A stretch of 64,000 nucleotides of DNA from Selaginella moellendorffii (taxonomy: Eukaryota > Streptophyta > Lycopodiopsida > Selaginellales > Selaginellaceae): NCBI RefSeq assembly GCF_000143415.4, contig NW_003314310.1:310442-374441 (forward strand). The letters run 5' to 3'. The position numbers were made by a program, and so were the translations under genes. Positions 22,629-34,709 of this stretch are shown here, one piece after another. How positions within the stretch are numbered: position 1 is the first letter of the stretch; each line of letters opens with the position of its first letter. The notes under the pieces are model-generated. The model was not told the origin of the DNA, made no database searches, and was given only the letters and a program-made list of their open reading frames with translations.

Positions 22629-25600
22629 ACTTGGTATCGGAGCTGTTCCTTAGTCCGACTTTTATTGGTGCTCAAGTATATTACCATTGATGCTGGCATT
22701 GGAAGGTCCTAGGAGTGGGCCTATCCTTGAGGAGTAGCATGTCGAGAGGACATGGCTCTCCACTCAAGTTCATGCGTGAACTTGGGCACAATGTGGTGGA
22801 TAGAAAAGGGCCAATAATGGAACGACTTTGGGATCTTGGGAACAGTATATGGTTTTCCTCCGAGAGTTGAGGATGTGATCCAGATGAGCGTTTGACTTAG
22901 CAAACTGGCTAATGTAGTTGTGGTAAACAACTATAGATGGGATCATGGGAAAGATAAAGAGTCCAAAGCAATAAAGGAGTCACAAGATTATCCTCATATA
23001 GTTGAGGTTGGTGCTCATGAATGTGAGACCAGAAGTAATGACCATGGGAGGTCAAATACGGAAGAGGACTCAAGTCCTTGAAATGGTAGCCGGGGCTACC
23101 TTTAATAAATGCTGGAACAACCCAAGGAGTTGGGGGGTGTACTTAGAGATGAGTGGTATTCTCATCACAGGGACAAGTAATCCTAAGGGGCAAAGGTTGC
23201 CCCCGGAGAACAAAATCAAATGTCAGAGTAACACTTGTGAAAATAGTCCTTTTGAGTAGGACAGGAATGCAAGTGTATTCCAGTGAGCTAGTGCCTCACA
23301 AGTAGGACCTTACGGGTCTGTGGATTAACCAAGTCCAAAACTGCTGAATGACTCAAGTAGAGTCAAAGAATGGTCCTAAAATGACTGATGGAAGCATTTG
23401 GACTAAGGTGTGTTGTACCCTATGAAGGATGGGGGGGATCATAGGATCCAAGGATGAGAACAGAGGGTATCTCATCGATGGCAAAATGTGCCATGCTAAA
23501 GTCGTGGGAAAGGTGTTCCCAAAAAGAAAACAACTTTGACACAAGGTTGTGTGTGACCTCTATGGTGCAGTGCTAACAGATGGTTGGCATGAGAAAGAGC
23601 GGTATTGGTCTTGGCAAAGACTTAGACACAAAGAAGAAGTGTCATAGAGGTAGGCTCGTGGAGCCGATGGTGTGAAGACACCAAAATAATTGGTTAAACG
23701 GGTAGAAGGTAGCTACCCAAGCCTTCTTAATGGCATAGGGAAGTTGGATATACCCTTACGGGGGATAAGTTGCTTGTGTTGCAATATAGTAAGTTAATGT
23801 CATAAAAGGAAATACTCATTGTCAAGAAAGCCATCATTGGGACACCCGAACACTCTAGAACACCAAAAGGTGGTGTTTGATGTCGCGAGGGCAATGGATA
23901 AGGCCCAAGGGACTAAGTCCCTAACGAATGATGGATAGAAGGTGCTATCCAAATGTCCAAGGTTGCGGAGACCGGAGAAGACTGTCTACCCGAGTTGGAC
24001 AAAGCCAAAAATGGAATTTTGGCAAGGCTAGTGATGGGCATGTAAAGGCCCATAAGCAACCATGTAATCCCAGTGTGTGGGATTATAAGGTGAGTATACC
24101 CGGATTAAGGAACCACTCCCTGGGCTATTGGGTAGGTTCATCCCTAAGAATACTTGCTAAGGCATGATAGAAAGTGCAAAGCTATCCTCCTGGTCTGGAG
24201 GAGAATGACTGAAGGAAAAGTGTAAAGCCAAAAGCAAGAAGTAAGGGGATAGAACCGAACCATAGGAATCGAAGGGCATAACCAAGGTTGGTTATGCCAG
24301 TTGGGAGTGGAGAATCAAGTGGGGGCTCGAGGGTGTTGCCGCTAGCAACCGTGATGCCATGGAGAGTCTAAAATATGGAATTGTCCATGTTAGACTATGT
24401 GGCAATTGGAAAACTTGCAAAAAGGGAGGCCTTGGCAAGCTAAGGGATAGAGTTCCTTCAAGGTTCCCAAAGACGATTCTAGGTAGCTTAGTACCTAGAA
24501 AGGCCAAGTGTAAATGGTTCGTAGAACGCGCGAAATCAGAGTGGCGCAGCAGAAGCGTGGTCTTGAAGCTTGCCATGAGGCAAGGCTATCAAGGTTAGGG
24601 AAGTAGTTCCCGAGTGTTCAAAGAGAGGGCTTTGAACGAAAGTCGATGGTCAAGGACTTTCACGCTTGTGCAAGAACCATGTTACAGTGGTCAGAGGACT
24701 TGCCAAGCGAGATTGGCAAGTCAGGGGAACAAATACCCTAGTTGAAGGTGATAATTTCAAAAAGGGTGGGCCATGGGGCCAAGCGTGGAGGAGTCCATGC
24801 ATGATCACAGACTTATCAAGTGAGAGGACTTGGCAGTGTGGAGGAACTAGGTTCCTAAGCTGTGATCTATAGCGCGCTTTGAGTATAAGTTGGTGCACCA
24901 GCGTGGGGAGTCACGCCAGGCATCCTAGGTGATGCTGTCCGTAGATGCATATACGGAGGTTGGGTTCGAGTCCCGACCCTCTAGTGCTTGGGTTCGAGTC
25001 CCAAATCACTAGGGCGTGGTGATGGTTTGGAATATGAGGACACTCATATTTCGGTGGTCATGGACTCTCAAAAAGGAGATTGGCTTGGGCACACCGCCAA
25101 GCGGGGGATGCCCCAAAGTCGTGATGCACGGTTAGATTGCTTAGTGTGGCTCAGCATATCTAACTTGAACACTTTGGTGCCAGTGGCACCAAGGACGTGG
25201 TGAATGAGATGGGGACACCTAGTCTCAGTTGCTATGGACCCTTGGCCGGAAGGGCTGGCTTGGGCGCACCGCCAAGTGTGGGGGATGCCCCCGGGGTCGT
25301 AGTTAACAAGTTAAAAGTCTGGAAGACCTAATACCTATTGGCAAACCTATTAAGGTGCCGAGGTGAGATCACTAGGTGATGTTGTGGCTAAATAAGGACA
25401 AGGTCCTTGTTTGGGTTAAGGAATAAGGTTCCTAGTTCAAAGTGTTGATTTGAACTATTGATGATGGTGTGGCTTGGTCAAGGTGACCAAGTGGGAAAAG
25501 CACCTTAGAGAAATGAGCTATGTCATTGCGATGGCATAGTGTGTCCAAGGAAAGTAGTCTCTAAAGAGACCCATGGGAGGGTCACAAAGTTGGGCCGTGG

Positions 25601-26564
25601 ATAGAGCCCACAACAGAAGATGTTAAAGAGACTTATTAGGGGTGAACACCCTAGTCTTGGCAAAGCAGAGCCTTTGCTATGGAATCAAAAGAATACCTCA
25701 AGGAGGGAGGTAGAGATTTGATGTTGCTTGGTGCAACAATCAACGGATAGGAGCAAAAGATGAGTGGCCAAGATAGGGCCGTGGAATCCCTTGGAAGGAA
25801 TCCAAGTGACAAAGTTAGGCGAGGAACACTAATGTGTTGGACGCTAACAAATTACGGGAAAGGAAGTGTGTTTCCAAAGATAGATTCCGAATTGCTCCGA
25901 TTTGGCGAAAGTGGAAGCTCCAAGGGAGGGAGCGGTAAGGTAGCCAAATGATAGGGCCATGGACAGCCCTAGCACAAAGTATGATAAATGGAACTTAGTG
26001 CCCAAGGTGGCACGAAATAGAAGAGAGGATGATGGTGCCCTCAAGTAATGAACTTTCTATGATGGGGAAGTGGAGTTGCACAATCTGTGCAATGCAAGGT
26101 GTTGGAGACACCTAGGAAATTGACTTCCAAAAGTCAAAAGAGTAAAAGTTCCAAGGTGCAAACGTTCCATAGATGGAAATTGAGACTACTCGAGAAGGAG
26201 TAGTGGGATTGACTTAGAGAAGGGTCTCTAAGAGGTTTAGCGAGAACTAAACCAATAAAAGGAAAGAACCACTACATGTGGTCCAATTAGTCTCTAAGTT
26301 GGAGAGACTACCCTCCTTAGAGGATAGGCAAGGCATGGTGAGCCTTTGGTGTCAAACCATTGAGGAATATGTAAAAGGCATGGTGAGCCTTCAATGTCAA
26401 ACCATTGACGAATATGGAGAAGGCATGGTGAGCCTTCAATGTCAAACCATTGACAAATATTGGCTAGGTGCCAAGGATGGAAATGGTAATGCATGCGGGT
26501 GTTACTTTATAAAATGGTTTACCGTTCGATGAGGACATCGAACTTCGTCTATGGGTGGTGGAGT

Positions 26565-28332
26565 TGTGAGACACAAAATCCCTAAGCCCCAAAGTGGAGC
26601 TGGAAGGGCGCCATGTGGTAGTGGCCGAAGCGAAAGCCAAACAAGCGTAACACGTTTGGACTAAAAGCTCCGACTTGAAAGGTCGAGAGCGGGAGTGGAA
26701 CTCCCAACAAAGTGCTCGAGGAATGAGCACGAAGCGAGCCATAAGCGAGGCTCTAAAAAGGGACCCGAAAGGACCAACACATGACACGTGGAAGAGTCCG
26801 AGATGGACCCGAAATGGAGTCCGATATGGAGTCCGAGAAATGGAGTCCGATATGGAGTCCGAGATGGAGTCCGAGATAAACCCGAAATGGAGTCGATATG
26901 GAGTCCGATATGGAGTCCGAGATGGAGTCCGAGATGGAGTCCGATATGGAGTCCGATATGGAGTCCGAGATGGAGTCCAAGATGGAGTTCGATATGGAGT
27001 CCGAGATGGAGTCCGAGATGGAGTCCAAGATGAACCGAGATGGAGTCCGAGATGGACCCGAGATGGAGTCCGAGATGGACTCGAGATGGAGTCCGAGATG
27101 GACCCGAGGTGGAGTCCGAGATAGACCCGGGGTGGAGTCCGAGATGGACCCGGGGTGGAGTCCGAGATGGACCCGAGGTGGAACCGAGACCGGGACCGGG
27201 ACCGAGACCGAGATCGAGACCGAGACTGAGACCGAGTCCAAGTCCGAATCCGGGACCGAGACCGAGTCCGAGTTCAAGTCTGAGTCCGAGTCCGAGTCCG
27301 AATACTAATATAGGCAGTTGGGTGAAAGCCCAAAGCGATCGTCCCCCGGGGGGGGGGGGGGGGGGGGCCTCCCGGGGGTTCCAAAAGTATAGTAGGGAGA
27401 GTGTGGGGCTTGGAGCCTAGTGGAGCAAGTTTGGCCAGGAAAGGCCAGTTTGGCCCAGGAAGGCCAGACCCAGTGTTGGGTGATGAGCTGACCACTAGGA
27501 AGTCCAAGACTAGAGTGAACACGGACCGACAAGCGGGGTAGCTTGGTGAAGTGTTCAAGAGCCGGCTCTAGTTCCCCCAGGAGATCGACTGGCCGATGCT
27601 CCCAGTCCAAGTGTGGGTGGCACTACCTACTTGGATACCAGGCGTGGCTCAACGGAACCTCACTCTAAGCCCATGGCTAGAGCACCCAAGGGCGGAAGGC
27701 GGGGAGAGTACCCAGGTGGCTCGCGTAAGGCCACGGTGTTCCGAAATGTTGTCCTAAAGGCCCAGACTGTGGAAAGGAAGAGGAGCAATCCTCTGGGGTA
27801 GTGACCAAGGACACAGTCGTGTGGTGAGGAAGTCCCAGAGGACCGTGGGACTTAGTGGTCGGGCCTGTGGGCCTCGATCCAGTGGCAATGTTGGCAAACA
27901 CGGCCAGGGGCAGAAAGGGACTTAGTGGAGACTCATAGAGGGATATTGGGGAAGGCTATTTCCCTTGTCGGTGGGCCTCCTAAGGATGCTAAGGAGTGGA
28001 TCTGAAATGACCACTCACGGATGGATTGCCTAGTCTTGGAGAGCCAAGACTGTGATGCAAGTGGTATTGGACTACCAATGTGGCAAAGGTGATTGGGCAT
28101 GGCCTTAGCGTAACAGGTTGCTATGTTGGTGGTACCTTTGAGTGTCGGTCATGGGATCGGACACGTGGAGCACTTGGACCAAGTGCAAAGGTTGAGTGGC
28201 GGGGATGCCATTCTCAGGGCTAGCAAGCCCAAGTCTGAAATAGGACTTATGGAGGTTGTGAGTTAGATTCCTCCAAGTGGTTGGAGGTGTGGTTAAGTGA
28301 CTAAAGTAGAATGGAAAATTTAGTCGCTTACA
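26565..28332 (+). repeat. 3' LTR of LARD element 1
   Basis: 1768 bp, same layout as 20870-22628, with a homopolymer run of about 20 G near 27349-27367. Confidence 0.93.
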
Positions 28333-29674
28333 CTTCTCCCCCATAAGCGTATATTTAACTTTCTTATCCCAATAAGAAGTCTTAGGTAGTTACCTTCTAC
28401 TAGTTTAACCAATTATTTCACACCTTTTGCTTAGCTGCTTCATAGTTGTCAAATCCTACAACTCATTGCTAGTGCTTCCACACCTCCATCATTGTTTGGG
28501 TCACTACACTCTAACCGCATGCCTTCCAGCTTAGGCTATGCCATTCTCATTTCCATAGGGATTCCTTTGGAAGGGGTTCTCATAAACCTGCCAATTTCAT
28601 CTTAAGGCATCATGCCTTAGCACATTCGGTGTCTCTGCACCATCGATTCCAAGAGACTACCTTAAGACACTTCTTTTTTGTGTTTAGGTCTTTGCCAAGA
28701 CCAATGCAATTCTTTCTTATGCGAACTATCCATTGGCACTGCACTATATGTCAAAGTTTTTCTCTTTTGGGAACACCTTTCCCGCAACTTTTGTATGGCC
28801 CATTCTGCCATCCTTGAGATACCCACTATTCTCATACTTGGATTTTATGAGCCCCCCCCCCCCCCCCCCATCCTTCATGGAGCACAACACACCTTAGTCC
28901 TAATGCTTTTACCTATCCCTTAGGGCCATTTCTTGACTCTACTTGAGTCACCTAGCATTTTTGGACTTTGTTAATCCAATGACCCATGAGGTCTTATTTT
29001 TGAGGTGTCAGCTCCCTTGAATCCAACTTCCTTTATTCAAGTCCTACTCACAAGGACCATCTTTGCAAGTGTTACTTTGACACTTGATTTGTTCTCTTGG
29101 GGCAACCTTTTGCCCCTTAGGACCACTCGTCAATGTGATGAGAATACCAACTCATCCTCTGAGTACACCCCCAACTCCTTGGGTTGTTCCAGCATTTATT
29201 AGAGGTAGCCCTAGCTATCATTTCAAGGGCTTGTGTCCTCTTCTACATTTGACATCCCACTATCATCAATTCTGGTCTCAAATTTATGAGCACCAGCCTT
29301 AACTATATAAGGGTAATCTTGTGACACCTTTATTATTTTGGAGTCTGCATATTTCTCATGATCCCAACTATAGTTGTTTATCACAACTACATTAATCTGT
29401 TTGCTGCGTCAAACACTCATTTGGATCACATCCTCAGCTCTCTGAGGAAACCTTATATTGTTCCCAAAATCCTAAAATCATTCCATTATTGGCCCTTTTT
29501 TATCCACCACCTCGCCCACAAGTTCACACGTGAACTTGAGTGGAGAGCCATGTCCTCTCGACATGCTTCTCCTTGAGGATAGGTCCATACCTAGGACCTT
29601 CCAATTCCAATACAAGTAGTGATATACTTGGCAACTAATAAGAGTCAGACTAAGGAACAGCTCTGATACTAAGT

Positions 29675-31168
29675 TGTAAGCGACTAAATTTTCCATTTTA
29701 ATTTAGTCACTTAGCCACACTTTCAACCACTTGGAGGAGTCTCACTTACAACCTCCATAAGTCCTATTCCGGACTTGGGCTTGCTATCCCCAAGAATGGC
29801 ATCCATGCCACTCAACCTTTGCACTTGGTCCAAGTGCTCCATGTGTCCGATCCCACGATCAACACCCCAAGGTACCACCAACATATCTGCCTGTTACGCT
29901 AGGCCATGCTCATTCACCTTGGTCATATCGGTGGTCCAACACCACTTGCATTGCAGTCCTATCTCTCAAAGACTAGGCCATCCATCCATAAGTGATTATC
30001 TTAGATCCCCTCCTTAGCATCCTTAGGATGCCCACAGACATGGGGAATAGCCTTCCCCAACATCTCTTTTCCGTTCCCTTTTTGTTTATGGCCGTGTTCA
30101 CCAACACTACCACTGGATCGAGGCCTGTAGGCCCGATCTCTAAGTCCCACTGTCCTTTGGGACTTCCTCACTATGTGACCGTATCCTTAGTCACTACACT
30201 AGAGGATTGCTCCTCTTCCTTTTCACCATTTGGGACTTTGGGACAACATTTCGGAACACCGTGGCCTTATGCGAGCCTCGTGGGTACTCTCCCTACCTTC
30301 TGCCTTTGGGTGCTCTAGCCATGGGCTTAGAGCGAGGTTCCGTTGAGCCATACCAGGTATCCAAGTAGGTAGTGCCACCCACACTTGGACTGGGAGCATC
30401 GGCCAATTGATCTCCCGGGGGAACTAGAGCCAACTCTTGAACACTTTACCAAGATACCCCGCTTGTCGGTCCGTGTTCACTCTAGTCTTGGACTTCCCAG
30501 TGGGCAGCTCCTCACCCAACACTGGGTACAGCCTTCCTGGGGCAAATTGCCCTTTCCTAGCCAAACTAGCTCCACTGCAGTCCTCCCCCTTACTATACTT
30601 TTGGAGCGTACCAAGCCCCCATAGGGTCTGGGAGACGAACGCTTTAGGCTTTCACCCTTTCAGACTCAAACTCAGACTCGGACTCGGACTCGGACTCGGA
30701 CTCGGACTCGGACTCGGACTCGGACTTGGACTCAGTCTCGGCCTCGGTCTCGGTCTCGGTCCCGATCTTGGTCTTGGTCTTGGTCCCAGTCTCGGTCTCG
30801 GTCTCAGTCCCGATCTCGGGTCCTTCTCGGACTAAATCTCAGACTCCATCTTGGACTCCACCTTGGACCTCAACTCAGGTCCATCTCGGACTCCATCTCG
30901 GACTCCATCTCGGGTCCATCTCGGGTTCATCTTGGACACTTCCCCGTGTCATGTGTTGGTCCTTTTGGGTCCCTTTTTGGAGCCTCGCTTATTGCTCACT
31001 TCGTGCTCGTTCCTTGAGCACTTTGTTGGGAGTTCCACTCCCACTCTCAACCTTTCAAGTCGGAGCTTTCAGTCCAAACGTGTTACGTTCGTTTAGCTTT
31101 CGCTTTAGCCACTACCACATGGCACCTTTTCGGCTCCACTTTGGGGCCTAGGGATTTTGTGTCTCACA
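29675..31168 (-). repeat. 5' LTR of LARD element 0
   Basis: 1494 bp. It is shorter than its partner mainly because its GGACTC/GGACTCCATCTC arrays (30665-30935) are contracted. Confidence 0.92.
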
Positions 31169-31641
31169 CAAACTACACTGTCAAGATTCGTTCTAGGTTC
31201 TTGTTTGCAATTCCAGCAGAATCTCTAGTTGTTCAAGCACCACTCACCAAACTTCCTCTTAAACCAATTGACTTTCATTTTCAACCCATCAGAATGAGTT
31301 CTAGAAAACTCTAGCCAAACTGGGTGATATTGCATTCCCTGCCCAAAGTAGAGTCCAATAAGCAAACCAGCCATTAGAATTGCTTAATAGTAAACAATGT
31401 TGCAAGATCACCTTTAAAGGTCAATTGAGATAGTCAAGTCTCAACCCTAGGGCTTGGCAATCTCCCCACTAAGGGTGAAGCATTCTTTCATGGTTACCCA
31501 AGAACATGTTCTCTGGTATATCCAAATGTTCACAAAATCTGTTTGCTTTATTTTGGCTGGGAAATAAACAATTTTTAAAAAAAGAAAAACACAAAAAACA
31601 TGTAATTGTTTTTGATCTTGTGGTTTTATTGGGCCAAAAAA

Positions 31642-31803
31642 ACAAAATGTTACTCTCAGCAACAAATATCTTGGCTCTCACAACAATGAAGAATGTAGTG
31701 AAATGTGATACATGATATAAATTGTGAAATTCTGTGAATCATCAAAGTTTTGAATGCAACTTGTACCCAAGGTTCATCCCAAGGGCATGCTTGGCTAAGA
31801 GTC
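31642..31803 (+). pseudogene. 5.8S rRNA pseudogene
   Basis: The stretch follows plant 5.8S rRNA throughout: 'ctctcagcaacaaatatctt' for CTCTCGGCAACGGATATCT, 'atgaagaatgtag', 'gtgaatcatcaaagttttga' and 'aatgcaacttgtaccc'. Nearly every difference is C-to-T or G-to-A, especially at former CpG sites, so this is a silenced copy decayed by deamination. About 140 bp of ITS2-like spacer follows before the 26S part. The 470 bp to the left may be ITS1, but I cannot confirm it. Confidence 0.9.
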
Positions 31804-31944
31804 CACAACCATTGCTGCCTCATGCACACTTTGTGAGTGTGGGGTGAATATGGCCATCCATGGAGTTGGCTTGATTGCATATGGATGGTGTGGCCCCCAA
31901 CTTGTTTGTGTGGGATCGATGGCATGCACCCCAACTCATGTGCA

Positions 31945-33541
31945 CGACCTCAGGTTAGGCAAGACTACCTACTGAGTTTAAGCATATCACGAAGCAGAGG
32001 AAAAGAAATTAACAAGGATTTCCCTAGTAGCAGCGTAGAAATGAAAAGAGCCCAACTTGGAAATTAGGGTATCTTTACACCCCAAATTGTAGTCTAGAGA
32101 AGGGTCCTCTACAGTAGACTAGGTTTAAGTAACTTGGAATGGGATGCTAGAGAGGGTGAAAGCCCTATTTAGCCTAGACCTTGTTGCATCACAAGGCTCT
32201 TTTGGTGAGTTGGGCTGTTTGAGAATGTAGCCTTAAGTGTAGCACATCTTATTTCTCTCCCCTTAAGCCAACTGGAAAAGGGGCAATTGCTTGATGAGAG
32301 AGCCCTTAGTGGTTATTTTATCCCCATTTATCCCCCAAGATTCCAAGGATCTATGGTGACAGTATATCCAAATCTCATCCCATGATCACATGTACTACAC
32401 TCACCCCCCTTTCAAAGATGTCAATGTCCTCATTGACTATTGACTAACAACCTTTATTGAGCCAAGGGGAACCAGCACCTCTATTTCCACACTAAATCTA
32501 CCAATCCTTCCATTGTGTAGACCATTAATTATTGACTAACAACCCTTATTGAGCTAAGGGGAACCAGCACCTCCATTTCCGCACTAAATTTACCAATCCT
32601 TCTATTGTGTAGACCAACTATTCCATGTGAGGCAACTAGTCATCCACCCGTACCGCAGTCCCATGGTGGATACCTTCATCTGTGGATACTCCACACAAGA
32701 GGAAGAACGTACGCATGGATGCCCAATACATCCGATTGCAAATTTAGGGGTAGGAATATACCTTGCTCAAGGGTATATTATATTTTTAAGTAGCCACTAA
32801 TTAATAGGAATCGAACCCATGCCATTTGCTCTGATACCAACTGTAGCACACCTTATCTCTCTCCCCTTAAGCCAACTAGAAAAGGGGCAATTGCTTGATG
32901 AGAGAGCTCTTAGTGGCTATTTTATCCCCATTTATCCCCCAAGGTTCTAAGGATCCACGGTGACAGTATATCTAAATTTTATCCCATGATCACATGCGCT
33001 ACATTAAGTGTGTGATAAACTCCATTCAAGGCTAAAAAGTGCTTGAAATTGCTGGGAGGGAAGCGAATAGATGCCTTGTGCACCACTTGGTTGTGTGTAG
33101 CACAATGAGAGCTAGTCTGCCAAGCAATGCAAGGGGCTGTCCAACATGGGAGGATGAGGTAGGATAATAGCTTGTGAGCCTCTGACTCCCTACCAATGCT
33201 GCTGCTGCCTCGGAAAATGGTGGGGTGCTCTGGTGCCTTGTCAAATGCTGGAACTTGGGCATTCCATCCGACCTATCTTGAAACATGGATCAAGGAGTCT
33301 AACATGTATATGAGTTTGTGGGTGTTAAACCTATATAAGCAAAAGGAAACTAATTCGTGGGATCCCCTTCTAGGGCGCACCATGGATTGACCTTGATTTT
33401 TTGAGAAGGGTTTGAGTGTTAGCATATCTATTGGGACCCAAAAGATGGTGAACTATGCCTGAGTAGAGTGTAGCCAGAGGAAACTTTGGTGGAGGCTTGT
33501 AGCGATACTAATATGTAAATCCTTCATCAGACTTAGGTATT
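31945..33541 (+). pseudogene. 26S rRNA 5'-part pseudogene, interrupted by a TRIM
   Basis: It begins at the normal 26S start (cgacctcaggttaggc, 'ctgagtttaagcatatca', 'ggaggaaaagaaa') and runs through 'attgtagtctagagaag', 'gagagggtgaaagccc' and 'tgagttgggctgtttgagaa' to 32237. After the TRIM insertion it resumes at 33009 ('gataaactccattcaaggcta', then 'agtgcttgaaattgctggga', 'gatggtgaactatgcctga', 'gccagaggaaact') and ends about 33541. An internal deletion removes the segment between 'aaggctaaa' and 'agtgcttgaaatt'. CpG decay is extensive. Confidence 0.92.
32238..33003 (-). mobile_element. TRIM element inserted in 26S pseudogene
   Basis: A terminal-repeat retrotransposon in miniature of 766 bp. 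Both LTRs are 162 bp (32238-32399, 32842-33003), start TGTAGCAC and end CTACA. The duplication TTAAG is exact (32233-32237, 33004-33008). The minus-strand primer-binding site TTGGTATCAGAGC abuts the right LTR. Internal sequence is non-coding. Confidence 0.93.
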
Positions 33542-34543
33542 GCCTTAATTCTCTGGAAATAGTGATGTCTCAGCAAAGACACATTATTGAGAGGGGAGCC
33601 CCTCAATAGTGGGGAGAACACTCTCTCATGCTTTGGAGTCAAACTCAAACATATCTCTTGTAAGAACTCCCTTGAAACCCTAGTAATGGGGGAGAAGGGG
33701 TATATACCCCTCTCTCAAAATATCCCTCACACCCTAGAGTATTCTAATAGTGGAATATTCTAGAAAATCTAGCTCAAAGGCTATGTATATATATCCTAAG
33801 GGATCGTGCTAGACTCCATTGCATGCAAAAACCCATGACTAAATTGCTGCTGAAAGCTCCAATGTAATACCCAATATCAGCAACTGCTGTGAGAAAGAGA
33901 ACCAAAGAGAATATAAATAAAAAAAAAAAAGGAGGGAGAAGAAGTTGCAAAGTTTTAGGATCAAAGGAAAACCATATGGGGAAAACTTGATCATAGAACT
34001 GAGAACTCAACCCAAGAAAAGTGAAAGAAAGTAGAAAATGATGAAATTAAAGATAAAGGAGCAAAAATCTAAAAGGGAATAAAGCACTAACCTAGACTTT
34101 AGTCATTGAGGTCTCTAAACCTCTAGAAAGTTCCTCAAACATGGCCTAAATTTACTCCTAAAGTTCCAAGGAAAGTGGAAGAGTAATGAATATGTTACCT
34201 AGTCTGGGATATGTGGTGAAATGGAAAAATTGTAGGCATGGTGATGGATGATGAGTGGAATGGTTAATTGATTTGAATGAATTGGTAGTGGAGGGGATCT
34301 TGTAGTATATGATGATCATCAAAGTTTTTAGCAACTTTATAGTAATCATTGGAGAAGAAAAAGCTTAAAGTTAGTGGTGGCATCTACATAGATCACTACA
34401 TCTTGTTGTGTCTGTGTAAGATCAGGAAATAACATTTGCCCATTTGTAGTGCCTAGCTTCTCTACAAGTAGGGCATTTTAGCTAGTCAAAATCAACTTCT
34501 AGTGTCCAATATTTGTTAAGAGAATGCTCCATTGATAGAGTTT
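33542..34543. other. No gene recognised
   Basis: It holds a short palindrome around 33584-33615 (ttattgag...ctcaata) and A/T-rich sequence. Nothing can be named. Confidence 0.4.
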
Positions 34544-34709
34544 TGTAGTGCATGTGATCATGGGATGAAATTTGGATATACTATTACTGTAGATCCTTAG
34601 AACCTTAAGGGATAAATAAGGATTAAATAGCCACTAAAAACTCTCATATCAAGCAATTACCCTTTTTTTATTTGGTTTAAAAGGAAAAAGATAGGGTGTA
34701 CTATATATG

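Larger units (their letters stand above)
20870..28332 (+). mobile_element. LARD element 1, nested in element 0
   Basis: Plus orientation, 7463 bp, LTRs 20870-22628 and 26565-28332, beginning TGTGAGACAC and ending TTACA. The duplication is CTTCT (20865-20869, 28333-28337). The primer-binding site follows the 5' LTR (22629-22645, TTGGTATCGGAGC); GGGTGGTGGAGT precedes the 3' LTR. The 3.9-kb interior has no retroviral gene in any frame. Its paired T-arm-like motifs near 24960 and its polypurine tract match the chromovirus at 2954-9554, so a chromovirus of that kind is a plausible helper (inference). Confidence 0.93.
17446..31168 (-). mobile_element. LARD element 0 (non-autonomous LTR retrotransposon) with nested copy
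   Basis: Minus orientation, LTRs 29675-31168 (5') and 17446-19129 (3'), starting TGTAAGCGA and ending TCTCACA on the plus strand. The duplication CAAAC is exact on both sides (17441-17445, 31169-31173). The primer-binding site complement (GCTCTGATACTAAGT, one change from the consensus) lies just left of 29675, and the polypurine complement just right of 19129. The interior (19130-29674) has no gag or pol. Element 20870-28332, of the same family in opposite orientation, sits in it with its own duplication. Without that copy the element is about 6.3 kb. Confidence 0.92.

Noticed and set aside
24955-25025. tRNA gene
   Set aside because: Only the T-arm-like motif is present, twice; no D-arm, anticodon arm or acceptor stem can be drawn.
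27349-27367. Homopolymer G run (and C run at about 28852-28869) as a functional G-quadruplex
   Set aside because: Single long homopolymers in repeats are more likely slippage or assembly effects; no evidence of function.
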